A model generated the notes under the pieces. It had not been told where the DNA came from. It was given only the letters and a program-made list of their open reading frames with translations, and ran no database searches. Positions 1-9,290 of a stretch of 64,000 nt of DNA are shown piece by piece. This DNA comes from Phycisphaerales bacterium (lineage in GTDB: Bacteria > Planctomycetota > Phycisphaerae > Phycisphaerales > UBA1924), in NCBI GenBank assembly GCA_016699835.1, contig CP064987.1, positions 1,364,001 to 1,428,000 of the forward strand. The letters are read 5' to 3'. Made by a program: the position numbers and the translations under genes. How positions within the stretch are numbered: position 1 is the first letter of the stretch; each line of letters starts with the position of its first letter.

Positions 1-29
1 AGTCTCGTCAACTCGCCAACACGCTTCGA

Positions 30-1121
30 TTACTGCTGCTGGTAGCGCGTGAGGAGTTCGACGATGAGCGGCTGGTTTCTGTCGATCTCGAGCGACCTTC
101 GGAGCAGATCTGTGCCTTTGCGCCACATCGCGTCGTCGGCGTATTGCCCCTTGATCCACCGATTGAGCGAGACCACGCCAAGCCCGTTGAGCGCGGGGGT
201 GTAGTTCTCGTCGATCTTGGTGGCCTGCCCGAAGGCGGTCTCGGCCGCGTCCATCTCGCCGAGTTTGAACCGGGCGTAGCCGAGCCGCTCGTAGGCGCCG
301 GCGGAGGGCTCCTCGCGGATGAGTTGCTCGAGCGTGTTGGCCATCTCCTCGTAACGCTTCGCGCCCGAGAGCGACTGGGCCATGTTCATGAGGAGGGTCG
401 GCGTGAGCGGGGTCAACTCGGCGGCCTGCTGGTACTCGAGAATCGCCTGGTCGTACCGCGCCAACTGCGAGTAGATCACGCCGAGGTTCACACGAGCCGG
501 AGCGTTGCGCCCGTCGATCTCCACGGCGTGCTCGGCGTAGGGCACGGCCTTGTCCGGCTCCTTGAGTTGCAGGTACGCCGTCGCGAGGTTCATGTTGGCC
601 TTGAAATCGTCGGGACTGAGACGGAGGGCGCGGATATACGCCACCACCGACTCGGAGATCCGGTCGAGCAGTTGCAGCATCAGCCCGTTGTTGTAATGAG
701 CACTGAAGTTGGTCGGATCGATCTCGGCGGCCTGGGCATATCGCTGCTGCGCCGAACTGTGGTCACCTCGCTCGCGATAGATATCGCCCGCCTGCATGTA
801 CGCCGGGACGAGTTTGGGATTCTCCGCGATGGCGCGCTCGAAGGCAATCAACGCCTGATTGGCGAGGCCCTGCGATCGGAGCGTCTCGCCGTTGTTCAAT
901 GAGATCAGCGCCGAACTGATCTCCTCAGGGGTGTTCACCGTGGTTGGACGCGGATCGAAGACTGTGCGATCCGCGATCGTTGGCTTGGGCGCCTTGGCGT
1001 CGGGCTTGTCGAACGCCTGGCAGCCCCCGATCGCCAGCACGCCCGCCACTCCCACCAGCGCGAGCCTCGTGGAAGTGATCCTGCAGAGAGAGGAAGCGTG
1101 TCGGCCAAGGCCGGTGAACAT
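30..1121 (-). CDS. TPR-repeat lipoprotein
   Basis: The 363-residue product starts with a lipoprotein signal: a hydrophobic stretch at about residues 20-32 and the lipobox LAIGGC, with Cys34 as the predicted lipidated residue. From about residue 75 to the end it is a run of roughly seven or eight tetratricopeptide repeats with the usual Gly/Ala/Tyr spacing (for example the segments around AYMQAGDIYRERG and ARVNLGVIYSQLARY). TPR lipoproteins act as protein-binding scaffolds in the envelope, but no enzymatic function can be inferred. The start is supported by GAGGT six bases upstream of ATG on the minus strand. The gene runs on the same strand as the endonuclease IV gene, separated by about 160 bases. 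The lipoprotein and TPR calls are firm; the cellular role is unknown. Confidence 0.85.
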   Translation of the reverse strand: MFTGLGRHASSLCRITSTRLALVGVAGVLAIGGCQAFDKPDAKAPKPTIADRTVFDPRPTTVNTPEEISSALISLNNGETLRSQGLANQALIAFERAIAENPKLVPAYMQAGDIYRERGDHSSAQQRYAQAAEIDPTNFSAHYNNGLMLQLLDRISESVVAYIRALRLSPDDFKANMNLATAYLQLKEPDKAVPYAEHAVEIDGRNAPARVNLGVIYSQLARYDQAILEYQQAAELTPLTPTLLMNMAQSLSGAKRYEEMANTLEQLIREEPSAGAYERLGYARFKLGEMDAAETAFGQATKIDENYTPALNGLGVVSLNRWIKGQYADDAMWRKGTDLLRRSLEIDRNQPLIVELLTRYQQQ

Positions 1122-1284
1122 GATCGGACCTCAAGGTTGGCGATTGAAGTTCTTGGGGCAGAAACGGTAGGCGTTCGGGACGATCGATGGGACCGCACGA
1201 TGCGCCGACTCTTCACTATCGGCACATCGCCGCCGTGGTTCGCGCGATCCCCTGACATTCACGCGATTATCCGGACCCCGTGCA

Positions 1285-2370
1285 TCACCCAACCAGACCC
1301 CGCAGTCGCGCCACGTTGAGCAGGTCGTGGTCCTGCCCGTCGGCGTCGTGGCCCTTGGGCGTTTCCATGATCATGGGACAACCGCGCAACTCTGGCCGAT
1401 TCACGACGGCGGCAAAGCCGGAGTTGGATAGCCCGCCCCTTCCGCCGCCTTGCCCGATCGTCCCTGCCCCGATGTGCTCGTGGCGATCGAGTTTGCTCGT
1501 CGCGGCACCCTTGCTGTCGTTGAGGTGCATCACCCGCACGTGCGCCAGGCCGCAGAGTTCGTCGAACCGGTCGAGGACGGCGTCGGCCTGCGCGCGCGTC
1601 GAGAGGTCGTGCCCGGCGGCGTGCATGTGGCAGGTGTCCAGACAGAACCCGACACGAGAACCCTCGCCGGTCGCCTCGATGATCCGCGCGCGCAACACCT
1701 GGAGATCCTCGAACGGCCCACCCAGCGTCGAGCCGGCGCCCACCGTGCCCTCGAGGCAGGAGACGGTGCGAGAGCCCTTAGTCCTCTTGAAGAGTTCCAC
1801 GTAGGCGCGTGCGATCCGCGCGATGCCTTGTTCGCGGGTCCAGCCGACGCTCGAGCCGGGATGGTGGACAAGAAAGGGGATGCCCAGGGTCTCGCAGCGT
1901 TCGATCTCGTCGGTCATGAGGTCCACGCTCTTGGCGAAGAGTTCATCGGAGACGCTCGCGAGATTGATGAGGTACGACGCGTGGGAGACGGTGCGCTCGT
2001 TCCAGCCGAGTCTCGCCTGCTCGGTTCGCCATTCTTCGACCATGGCCGGATCGAGAGGCTTGGCTTTCCATTGCTGCTGGTTCTTGGTGAAGACCTGGAC
2101 GCCGTCGAGCCCGAGTCGCTCGGCGTCGTGGAGGGCGTTGACCATGGAGCCGGCGATGGAGAGATGCGAGCCAAAGAAGGGGCCGGTGACGTTGGCGGTA
2201 CGAGCGGGCGCGGGCGTCGTGCGCGGTTTCGCTGGCGCTGCAGCGGTCGTGGTCTTCGGTCGTGATTTCGTAACGACACGCTTCTTCGGCGGCGGCTTCG
2301 GCGAAGTGGACTTCTTCGGCTTTGGTTTCGTGGCACGAATCGAACGCTTTGGTGGTGTGGCACGGGGCAT
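1285..2370 (-). CDS. nfo: Endonuclease IV (AP endonuclease) with basic N-terminal tail
   Basis: The protein matches endonuclease IV, the zinc-dependent enzyme that cuts DNA 5' of abasic sites in base-excision repair. The catalytic TIM-barrel part starts at about residue 65 (GSHLS). It continues through the metal-ligand motifs FLVHHPGS, CLEGTVGAGS, GFCLDTCHMHAAGHD, HLNDSKG and the terminal METPKG, so it appears complete. Ahead of it are about 63 extra residues, almost entirely Lys, Arg, Pro, Thr and Ala (KPKPKK, PPPKKR, AKPRTTPAPAR), resembling a histone-H1-type DNA-binding tail. I chose the ATG at 2370 because a TACGAT box lies five bases before it, suggesting a leaderless message. An ATG 18 bases further upstream is possible. 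Total length is 361 residues, against about 280 for typical family members. Confidence 0.92.
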   Translation of the reverse strand: MPRATPPKRSIRATKPKPKKSTSPKPPPKKRVVTKSRPKTTTAAAPAKPRTTPAPARTANVTGPFFGSHLSIAGSMVNALHDAERLGLDGVQVFTKNQQQWKAKPLDPAMVEEWRTEQARLGWNERTVSHASYLINLASVSDELFAKSVDLMTDEIERCETLGIPFLVHHPGSSVGWTREQGIARIARAYVELFKRTKGSRTVSCLEGTVGAGSTLGGPFEDLQVLRARIIEATGEGSRVGFCLDTCHMHAAGHDLSTRAQADAVLDRFDELCGLAHVRVMHLNDSKGAATSKLDRHEHIGAGTIGQGGGRGGLSNSGFAAVVNRPELRGCPMIMETPKGHDADGQDHDLLNVARLRGLVG

Positions 2371-2375
2371 GCCGC

Positions 2376-2381
2376 ATCGTA
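2376..2381 (-). promoter_or_regulatory. -10 box (TACGAT) of endonuclease IV gene
   Basis: TACGAT on the minus strand ends five bases before the ATG at 2370. No Shine-Dalgarno sequence fits between them, so transcription would begin at or next to the start codon. It is one of several similar boxes in the window. Confidence 0.45.
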
Positions 2382-2554
2382 CATTCACCCAACCGTCGGA
2401 CCGTGGTCCGGAGTGAAGCGGCTGCCGACCCCGTCACGTTCCGGGATCGCGTCGGATCGCCCCTGCTATTGTTTTGGCCCTGGAAGGAGGCGGGATGCCG
2501 GTGGTGGCGACCCGCGTGAACCTGCTCCGGGATGATCGAGAAAGAAGAAGTACC

Positions 2555-4603
2555 ATGATGAAGGCTTTGCGTGTTCTCGTGTTGTTCGGTCTGGTGGCGA
2601 TGCCGGTGAGGGCGTTGGCGGTGGACGATGCTCCGCCGGCGGATTCGGCGAAGGCGTCGGCGTCGCCTGTGGCGGCGGCGTTGACTCGTGCGGACGCGGC
2701 GGCGGCGGCGATCGTGGCCATCCCCAACGAGAAGCGAACCTTCGAGAACACGCTGGGCGCCATCGACGACCTGCTCTCTCGGCTCAACGGCGAGACGAGC
2801 ATGGCGCAGTTCATGGCCTATGTCTCGACCGACGCCACCGAGCGAGAGATGGGCGAGAAGGCCGCCGAGGACGTCGCGAACTGGCTCATCACCTTCAGCA
2901 AGCGCAAGGACATGTTCAACGCGGTGAAGGCGTACGCGGACACGAACCCGACGCTGAGCGGTGAGCGGGCGCGATTGCTGCAGTTCGTCCTTCGCGACTT
3001 CAAGCGTGACGGGATGATGCTGAGCGACGCCGACCGTGCGCGACTCACCGACGTCCAGAAGGAGATCACGCGTCTGGGCATCGAGTTCGAGCGGAACATC
3101 CGCGAGGACGCGACGACGCTCTTCTTCTCGGCCCGTGAGTTGAGCGGGATGCCCGAGGAGTTCCTCAAGAATCTGCCGCAGGCGCGCGGGATGTACGAGG
3201 TCAACATGTCGTATCCGCAGTACATCCCCGTGCAGGAGATGTGCGAGGTCGAGGCGACGCGTCAGAAGATGTGGATCGCGTACAAGCGCCGCGGCGGGGA
3301 GAAGAACGTCGGTGTGCTCGAGCAGATCCTCAAGTTGCGCGCCGAGCAGGCGAGGCTGCTTGGCTTCGCGAACGCCGCGGACTTTGAGACCGAGGTGCTG
3401 ATGTCGAAGACCTCGTCGAACGTGGCGTCGTTCTATGCGCAACTCACACCGCTGGTCCGCAAGAAGGCCGAGATCGACTTCGAGGAGATGCAGAATCTCA
3501 AGCGGACGCACATCGCCAGCGCCGATGCGGTGCTCGAACCATGGGACTACTCGTTCTACAAGACGCGCCTGCTCAAGGAGAAGTACAGCGTGGACCCCGA
3601 GGTCGTGCGTCAGTACTTCCCGATGCAATCGGTCGTCGAGGGGCTCTTCGAGGTCACGCAGCGGATCTACGGGCTGACCTATCGCGACGTCACGGCCGAG
3701 GCCAGCCAGCGCGGGCGCCACCTCTGGCACGAGGACGTGAAGTTGTATGAGGTCAGCGACAACGCCTCGGGCAAGGTCCTGGGCGAGTTCTATCTCGATC
3801 TGTACCCGCGTCCGAACAAGTACAACCATGCCGCCCAGTGGGGCCTGCTCGAGCACAAGTTCTTCATGGACGGGACGGAGCAGAAGCCCCTTGCGGCCCT
3901 GGTGTGCAACTTCACCAAGCCGACCGCCGACGCCCCGTCGCTCATGACCCACGACGAGGTCGAGACGTTCTTCCACGAGTTCGGGCACTGCCTGCACACG
4001 ATCGTGTCGGAGGCGAGCCTCGGGCGATTCTCGGGGACGAGCGTCGAGCGTGACTTTGTCGAGGCGCCGAGCCAGATGTTCGAGAACTGGGTGTGGAACG
4101 CCGACGTCCTCAATCTCTTCGCGAAGCACTACAAGACCGGCGAGCCGCTCCCCAAGGCGACGCTCGACGGGATGATCGCCGCCCAGAAACTCGCGAGCGG
4201 CATGGACGCGCAGAACCAGGTCTTCTATGGACTCACCGACCAGCGCTACCACTCGGCGCCGGACGGCGTCGTGGACACGATCGCGGTCCAGGCGACAACA
4301 TTCGAAGAGACCACGATGTTCAAGCCCGTTCCCGAGACGTTCTTCCAGGCGTCGTTCGGGCACCTCGTGGGGTATCAGGCCGGGTACTACGGCTACATGT
4401 GGTCGCTGGTGTACGCCTCGGATATGTTCACGCGGTTCAAGAAGGAGGGCCTGCTCAACCCCGAGGTAGGCCTCGACTATCGGCGCAAGGTCATCTCGCA
4501 GGGCGGCACCAAGGACGGGCTGGACCTCGTCCGCGACTTCCTCGGTCGCGAGCCCGACATGCGGGCGTTCCTCGAGCACCTGGGGCTGAGCGAGGCGAAG
4601 TAA
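2555..4603 (+). CDS. M3-family oligopeptidase (thimet oligopeptidase/oligopeptidase A-like), exported
   Basis: This 682-residue zinc metallopeptidase of family M3 hydrolyses short peptides. The zinc-binding motif HEFGH is at about residues 474-478, and the third ligand is the glutamate of VEAPSQ near residue 503. Flanking conserved stretches (LMTHDEVETFFHEFGH, FSGTSVERDFVEAPSQMFENW, GYYGYMWS) are intact. The start at 2555 is preferred over earlier in-frame ATGs. It follows a purine-rich AAAGAAGAAG, and it places a signal peptide (MMKALRVLVLFGLVAMPVRALA) at the N-terminus, implying a periplasmic or secreted enzyme. The next gene, a GH31 enzyme, begins 31 bases downstream and may be cotranscribed. 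Which M3 subgroup it belongs to cannot be settled by eye. Confidence 0.9.
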   Translation: MMKALRVLVLFGLVAMPVRALAVDDAPPADSAKASASPVAAALTRADAAAAAIVAIPNEKRTFENTLGAIDDLLSRLNGETSMAQFMAYVSTDATEREMGEKAAEDVANWLITFSKRKDMFNAVKAYADTNPTLSGERARLLQFVLRDFKRDGMMLSDADRARLTDVQKEITRLGIEFERNIREDATTLFFSARELSGMPEEFLKNLPQARGMYEVNMSYPQYIPVQEMCEVEATRQKMWIAYKRRGGEKNVGVLEQILKLRAEQARLLGFANAADFETEVLMSKTSSNVASFYAQLTPLVRKKAEIDFEEMQNLKRTHIASADAVLEPWDYSFYKTRLLKEKYSVDPEVVRQYFPMQSVVEGLFEVTQRIYGLTYRDVTAEASQRGRHLWHEDVKLYEVSDNASGKVLGEFYLDLYPRPNKYNHAAQWGLLEHKFFMDGTEQKPLAALVCNFTKPTADAPSLMTHDEVETFFHEFGHCLHTIVSEASLGRFSGTSVERDFVEAPSQMFENWVWNADVLNLFAKHYKTGEPLPKATLDGMIAAQKLASGMDAQNQVFYGLTDQRYHSAPDGVVDTIAVQATTFEETTMFKPVPETFFQASFGHLVGYQAGYYGYMWSLVYASDMFTRFKKEGLLNPEVGLDYRRKVISQGGTKDGLDLVRDFLGREPDMRAFLEHLGLSEAK

Positions 4604-4634
4604 TCGATCTCTCCACGCGGAAGGAGACGACACG

Positions 4635-6962
4635 TTGGATGCCGACTCCGACGCGAAGCACACCCACGATCGCCCCGCGCTCCAATCGCGGGCGGGCGAT
4701 CTTGCCATCCCGAGATCCACGAGCACCCGCCGAAATCAACGCGGTGTGCTTGTCGGTGATCGCGTTGCACGGTTCTTTCCCGCCGACGGACGCGACCCCG
4801 CGCCCTTCCCGGCGTATTTGAGAGCGCCCGAGCCGATCGGCCCGCTCCCGGTCGGCTGGAGTGTGCGCCCCACCGCCGCTCGTGTGGGCAAGGTGAGCGG
4901 CGTGGAGTTCCGCCTGCCGCGCGGGACGTCGTTCTATGGCACGGGGGAACAGGCGGGGCCGCTTCTTCGCAACGGCAGGCGCACGACGCTGTGGAACACC
5001 GACGCGTTCGATTACAACGACACCTCCCCGTCGCTCTACCAGTCGCATCCGTTCGTCCTTTGCGTTCGGCCCGACGGCACATCGGTCGGCATCATCGTCG
5101 AGACGACGCATCGGTGCGCGATCGACCTGCGTCGTCCGCGGGCCGCGTTCTTTGCGACGATGGGCCCGGCGCCGGCGTGCCTGGTGATCGAGCGCGACCA
5201 TCCGCAGGAGGTCGTCGAGGAACTCGCGCGGCTGACGGGCCTGATGCCCATGCCTCCCGCGTGGGCGCTGGGGTACCACCAGTGCCGCTGGTCGTACGAA
5301 TCGGCCGAGCGTGCCGAGTCCATCGCCAGGGGCTTCCGCGATCGCAAGATCCCCTGCGACTGCCTCTGGCTCGACATCGACTACATGCGCGGGTTCCGCT
5401 GCTTCACCTTCGACGACAAGGCCTTCCCCAACCCCAAGGCCTTCAACGACTCGCTCCACGAGCGGGGCTTCAAAGCCGTGTGGATGATCGATCCTGGGCT
5501 GAAGGTCGATCCGGAGTATTCGCCGTATGCCGAGGCGTCGAAGCGCGGGCTGCTCATCACGAGCGAGCACGGCGGGGAGTACCACGGCAAGGTCTGGCCG
5601 GGTGACTGCGCCTTCCCCGACTTCACCCGCGCCGACACGCGCGAGTGGTGGGCGACGCAGTACTCCGACTTTCTCGCCAAGGGCGTCGACGGCGTGTGGA
5701 ACGACATGAACGAGCCGGCCGTCTTTGACGCCGGCGAGAAGACCATGCCCGCGACCAACCGCCACCAGGCCGACGACGACCTCGGCGGTCCGGGCGACCA
5801 CGCGCGGTACCACAACATCTATGGCATGCAGATGGTCCGCGCCACCCGCACCGGCATCGAGCGCCTCCGCCCGGGGAAGCGCCCGTTCGTGCTCACCCGC
5901 GCCAACTTCCTCGGCGGGCAGCGATACGCCGCGTGCTGGACCGGCGACAACCGCAGCGACTGGCGCCACCTCCGATGGTCGATCCCCATGGCGCTCAATC
6001 TTTCATTGAGCGGGCAGCCGTTCTGCGGCCCCGACATCGGCGGGTTCGTGGGCAACGCCGACGCCGACCTCTTCGCGACGTGGATGGGCGTGGGGGCGCT
6101 CCTGCCCTTCGCGCGCGGGCACTCGATCAAGGAGTCGGTGCCGCACGAGCCGTGGTCGTTCGGCGAGACGTGCGAGCGGATCTGCCGGCTCGCGCTCGAG
6201 CGGCGGATGCGGCTTATTCCCTACCTCTATTCCCTCTTCCACATCGCCGCGACGAAGGGGACGCCGATCGTGCGGCCGGTCTTCTTCGATGATCCGAAGA
6301 ACCCGCGCCTGCGCGCCCTCGACTCGGCGTTCCTGCTCGGGCCCGACATCCTCGTCGTGTGCGACCTCGCGCCGCGCGGGGACACCGCCGCGAACGCTGT
6401 CGCTCTCGCGAGTCCCGCCGTGACGGGCACGCCGAGTCATCCGGATTCCGCCGCGTCTTGCGCCTCGATCCCGGGCGTGCCGTCGCCTGTGGTCTTCAAT
6501 CGTGCCGCGCCCGCCCACCCCCCCCAACCCGGCCCGTCGCCACACACGCAGATTCCCGGACATTGGATTCCCTTCGAGCCGCTGGATGTCTCCGCGCTCG
6601 CGCCCGAAGATGCCGCGCTCCTGCCGCGCCTGCCGAGGCTCTTTGTGAGGAAGGGCCGGGCGATCCCGCTCGGGCCCGTGACCCAGTTCATCACGACGCC
6701 GGTTCCCGATACCATCACCCTCGCCGCGGCCTTCGACGATCGCGGCGAGGCGCGATGCGCCCTGTACCAGGACGCGGGCGACGGGCCATGCCCGCCGTTC
6801 TCCAGTTCCGCTCCACAACCCGACCGCCCGGAACTCTTCCGCGTCTCCACGCTGCTCGTGCGGAAGGCCGAGCCCGGCCACGAGCCGACCGTCACGCCCG
6901 AGTCGCAGGCCGGCACGTTCGGCTCGCTGCCGGGGTTTGTGGTGCGGGGGGTGGGCGGGTAG
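4635..6962 (+). CDS. Glycoside hydrolase family 31 (alpha-glucosidase-like)
   Basis: The product is a 775-residue GH31 enzyme, which typically releases alpha-linked glucose or xylose by a retaining mechanism. The nucleophile motif WNDMNEP places the catalytic Asp near residue 357. The acid/base region TGDNRSDW places Asp near residue 438. Other family signatures include LWLDIDYM, GPDIGGF and FARGHS. Translation starts at TTG 4635, preceded by AAGGAGA at a good distance; no in-frame ATG serves better. A Pro/Ser/Ala-rich, low-complexity insertion of roughly 60 residues lies at about residues 590-650, between the catalytic barrel and the C-terminal beta domain. No signal peptide is evident, so the enzyme may be cytoplasmic, consistent with glycogen or maltodextrin turnover. 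Substrate specificity is not assignable from sequence alone. Confidence 0.9.
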   Translation: MDADSDAKHTHDRPALQSRAGDLAIPRSTSTRRNQRGVLVGDRVARFFPADGRDPAPFPAYLRAPEPIGPLPVGWSVRPTAARVGKVSGVEFRLPRGTSFYGTGEQAGPLLRNGRRTTLWNTDAFDYNDTSPSLYQSHPFVLCVRPDGTSVGIIVETTHRCAIDLRRPRAAFFATMGPAPACLVIERDHPQEVVEELARLTGLMPMPPAWALGYHQCRWSYESAERAESIARGFRDRKIPCDCLWLDIDYMRGFRCFTFDDKAFPNPKAFNDSLHERGFKAVWMIDPGLKVDPEYSPYAEASKRGLLITSEHGGEYHGKVWPGDCAFPDFTRADTREWWATQYSDFLAKGVDGVWNDMNEPAVFDAGEKTMPATNRHQADDDLGGPGDHARYHNIYGMQMVRATRTGIERLRPGKRPFVLTRANFLGGQRYAACWTGDNRSDWRHLRWSIPMALNLSLSGQPFCGPDIGGFVGNADADLFATWMGVGALLPFARGHSIKESVPHEPWSFGETCERICRLALERRMRLIPYLYSLFHIAATKGTPIVRPVFFDDPKNPRLRALDSAFLLGPDILVVCDLAPRGDTAANAVALASPAVTGTPSHPDSAASCASIPGVPSPVVFNRAAPAHPPQPGPSPHTQIPGHWIPFEPLDVSALAPEDAALLPRLPRLFVRKGRAIPLGPVTQFITTPVPDTITLAAAFDDRGEARCALYQDAGDGPCPPFSSSAPQPDRPELFRVSTLLVRKAEPGHEPTVTPESQAGTFGSLPGFVVRGVGG

Positions 6963-7100
6963 GGCGCGTCTCCGAACCGGCAACAGTGCTTGATGTCACA
7001 ACACCACGCCCCATTCCATCACGCTTTGACGAACATTGCGACGGTGTCGCACTGTGAACCGTGCGTCGACGGCATACCACGACTGTTTAGACAACTGGAA

Positions 7101-8114
7101 TCATCGCGCATTGCGAATACGTTGCGCCCACAGCAACAATGTGGGATCAAGACCAGCGCACTCCTGTGAATCGACAACGACGATCGCAATCTGGTACTCG
7201 ATGTCCCTGTACTCCATCGGGAGTTCGCCATTTGACTGCCTTGCCGCCTCCATTCGTGCGTGCGCCAGACTCGCGAGTGTGAGTCTGTCAGCACACGCGA
7301 CACCCACGGGACGGAGTGATGCGACAATCACCGCCGAGTGGATGACCTGAGCATTTGTGCTGTTGGGATAGTCCTGCCAGAGCGCAAGATACTTCTCAGT
7401 CGCTGAATGCAAATCACCCATCGATTGGATCCAGGATGCCTGCGAGAATCGCAGCCCGATGACGTGCGATTCGGGCATCTCACTCATCACGCTGGCGTCG
7501 CGGAGGATCGCGTCCACACGACGAACCGCTTCCGGCTTTCTTGGCCCGTCTGAGCAGAGGATCGCCGCATTCTGCATGGCGTAGCGAACATCATTCCTTG
7601 AGGCACTTTGGCGATTTGAAACAACCGAGTCATACAGCGTGATCGCGGCGTCACTGTTCCCGGCAGAGAATGCTTCAAGGTCGGCACGGTCCATCGCGAG
7701 CGTCGCGTCGAGGTGCGACTCGAGCCCGCCAAGTTGCCCATTGCGCTGGATACACGATGACGCCGCATCCAGGGATTCTCGCGCGGCGGCCAGATTGTGC
7801 TGAGACCTGTGGATTTTTGAACGCAATCTGTAGCACTCGATCCGATACAATGGATCACTCGCGTTCGAGATGATCGCATTCAACTCTGACATCGCACCGT
7901 CGGCATCTCCTGAATCGGCTCTCGATCCAATGACCGAGAGTTGGCGCATTCTAACGCGTGCGTCTGCCACCGCTTGATCTCGTGCAGTCCGCGGTGTGTT
8001 CGGCGGATCATTCTGGTGCGCCGACAACACGCCCGGCATTCTCGGTACAGCTATGGAGAGCCCGAGACCTGCCGCAACACAGAGAGCACCATAAATCGTA
8101 CGCCTGAGAGCCAT
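7101..8114 (-). CDS. Hypothetical exported protein with helical repeats
   Basis: I do not recognise this 337-residue protein. It begins with a probable signal peptide (MALRRTIYGALCVAAGLGLS). The rest is mostly alpha-helical, with degenerate TPR-like pairs such as the segments around YRIECYRLRSKIHRSQHNLAAARESL and SATEKYLALWQDYPNST, so a TPR-like solenoid is plausible. The start at 8114 is well supported by GGAGGT eight bases upstream, better than the ATG 33 bases earlier. It lies 39 bases downstream of another unknown exported protein on the same strand, so the two probably form an operon. GC content and codon use are clearly lower than in flanking genes, suggesting a different origin. Confidence 0.65.
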   Translation of the reverse strand: MALRRTIYGALCVAAGLGLSIAVPRMPGVLSAHQNDPPNTPRTARDQAVADARVRMRQLSVIGSRADSGDADGAMSELNAIISNASDPLYRIECYRLRSKIHRSQHNLAAARESLDAASSCIQRNGQLGGLESHLDATLAMDRADLEAFSAGNSDAAITLYDSVVSNRQSASRNDVRYAMQNAAILCSDGPRKPEAVRRVDAILRDASVMSEMPESHVIGLRFSQASWIQSMGDLHSATEKYLALWQDYPNSTNAQVIHSAVIVASLRPVGVACADRLTLASLAHARMEAARQSNGELPMEYRDIEYQIAIVVVDSQECAGLDPTLLLWAQRIRNAR

Positions 8115-8153
8115 TTGAGCACCTCCGAGATGACGACCGCATACCACGTAAGT

Positions 8154-9065
8154 TTATTGCTGGACGACGCATCCACAGCATGGATGAGGCTCCGCGGGCG
8201 GATCCTGGCAGAGGTTATCACAGCACGGCTTTTCTCGCTTACCTTCCCACGGATCTGGATTCTGAATTGGCACTCCACCACAAGGCGGTTGTGCGGGTGC
8301 CCATTCATAGTTCGGATATGTGTCCCAGATCACGGTCCCCCGCGACATCAGTTCGTCACAGACTGTGTATCGAATATGTGTCAGGTCCCTGTCGCCGCCA
8401 CAGAATGGCGCCCACGCGTAGTTGTGGTCACGATGAAACTCACCTCTCCGCAATCTTCGGATCCAACTGCGTCGGTAGTATCGTGTGCGGCACATGAATG
8501 GCTGCCGAACCAACTGGATGTCCACTCCTTCAACGTGGGACCCCGTGAGCGATTTCTGCTCCTCCTCGGAGAGCGTGTACGTGTAGCCGATCTTCTCGAT
8601 CAGCCACTTCTTGAGGGCGATCGCGATGTCAACCGAATGCTCGCTCGTATTGATTTCCTTCGTCTCCCAACCCAGCGTGTCCGAGTAATGGTGCGTGATT
8701 GTGGTTGGGGGAGGCGTTTCCGGGCACGGCTCTCCATTCTCACCATACCACCCGCACGCAAAGAATGGGAGTGTCTCCCATCCATCGTGCATCGGGGTAT
8801 CAGACGACGCCGTCAACAAGTACCGATCATTCCATGTAAACTGGAGCAGCTGCCACTCTTCGCATCCTGGCGGCAGAGGTTCGGTCGGCATGAATGATGC
8901 AGGATCACAGGTTCCGACGGGCTCGGCCTCGATTAATGATCCAGACATCGAAATCGCGACAAGGCTTGCAATGACAAAATGCTTCAACCCAAGCGAACTC
9001 GCTTCACGATCGGGAGCGATCGGGAGCGATCGGGAGCGATCTTGTTGTTGGTGCCATTCGAGCAT
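8154..9065 (-). CDS. Hypothetical exported Cys-rich protein
   Basis: This protein of unknown function has a hydrophobic stretch (LKHFVIASLVAISMSGSLIEA), probably a signal peptide, that begins only at about residue 27 when the ATG at 9065 is used. The intervening codons come from a 10-bp tandem repeat, so the true start may be the TTG at 8987, giving 277 residues. The mature part has many Tyr, Trp and Pro and about ten Cys, with a Cys/Pro-rich tail (CCDNLCQDPP, CCGCVVQQ) that could form disulfides or bind metal. Codon usage is lower in GC than in neighbours, like that of the following gene, with which it probably forms an operon. No family assignment is offered. Confidence 0.55.
   Translation of the reverse strand: MLEWHQQQDRSRSLPIAPDREASSLGLKHFVIASLVAISMSGSLIEAEPVGTCDPASFMPTEPLPPGCEEWQLLQFTWNDRYLLTASSDTPMHDGWETLPFFACGWYGENGEPCPETPPPTTITHHYSDTLGWETKEINTSEHSVDIAIALKKWLIEKIGYTYTLSEEEQKSLTGSHVEGVDIQLVRQPFMCRTRYYRRSWIRRLRRGEFHRDHNYAWAPFCGGDRDLTHIRYTVCDELMSRGTVIWDTYPNYEWAPAQPPCGGVPIQNPDPWEGKREKPCCDNLCQDPPAEPHPCCGCVVQQ
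9008..9041. repeat. 10-bp tandem repeat, 3.4 copies
   Basis: GATCGGGAGC is repeated three times perfectly, plus GATC. It overlaps the extreme N-terminal codons of the unknown exported protein and makes its annotated start uncertain. Confidence 0.9.
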
Positions 9066-9290
9066 TCTACAAAGAGGAAACTATCTTTGCAAGCACCAGC
9101 AAAGCGCGTTGCGCACGAAAGACTGGTCGATTTGCCGGGCATCGCGGATATCCCAAAGCGTTGCCGCTCTGAGCCATCGCGTCACCCCCCAACCCCCATG
9201 CCGGCGTGCTCCATCATGGGGCTGGCGAAGCACCCGTACCACGCCATCCCGACCACAAGCATCTCGGGATACCACGGGATTTGTTCTTGA

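Noticed and set aside
1943..4726. 927-residue open frame on the minus strand
   Set aside because: It lies opposite the M3 peptidase, which has intact catalytic motifs and a signal peptide. The antisense translation is low-complexity Arg/Glu/Leu, typical of shadow frames in GC-rich DNA.
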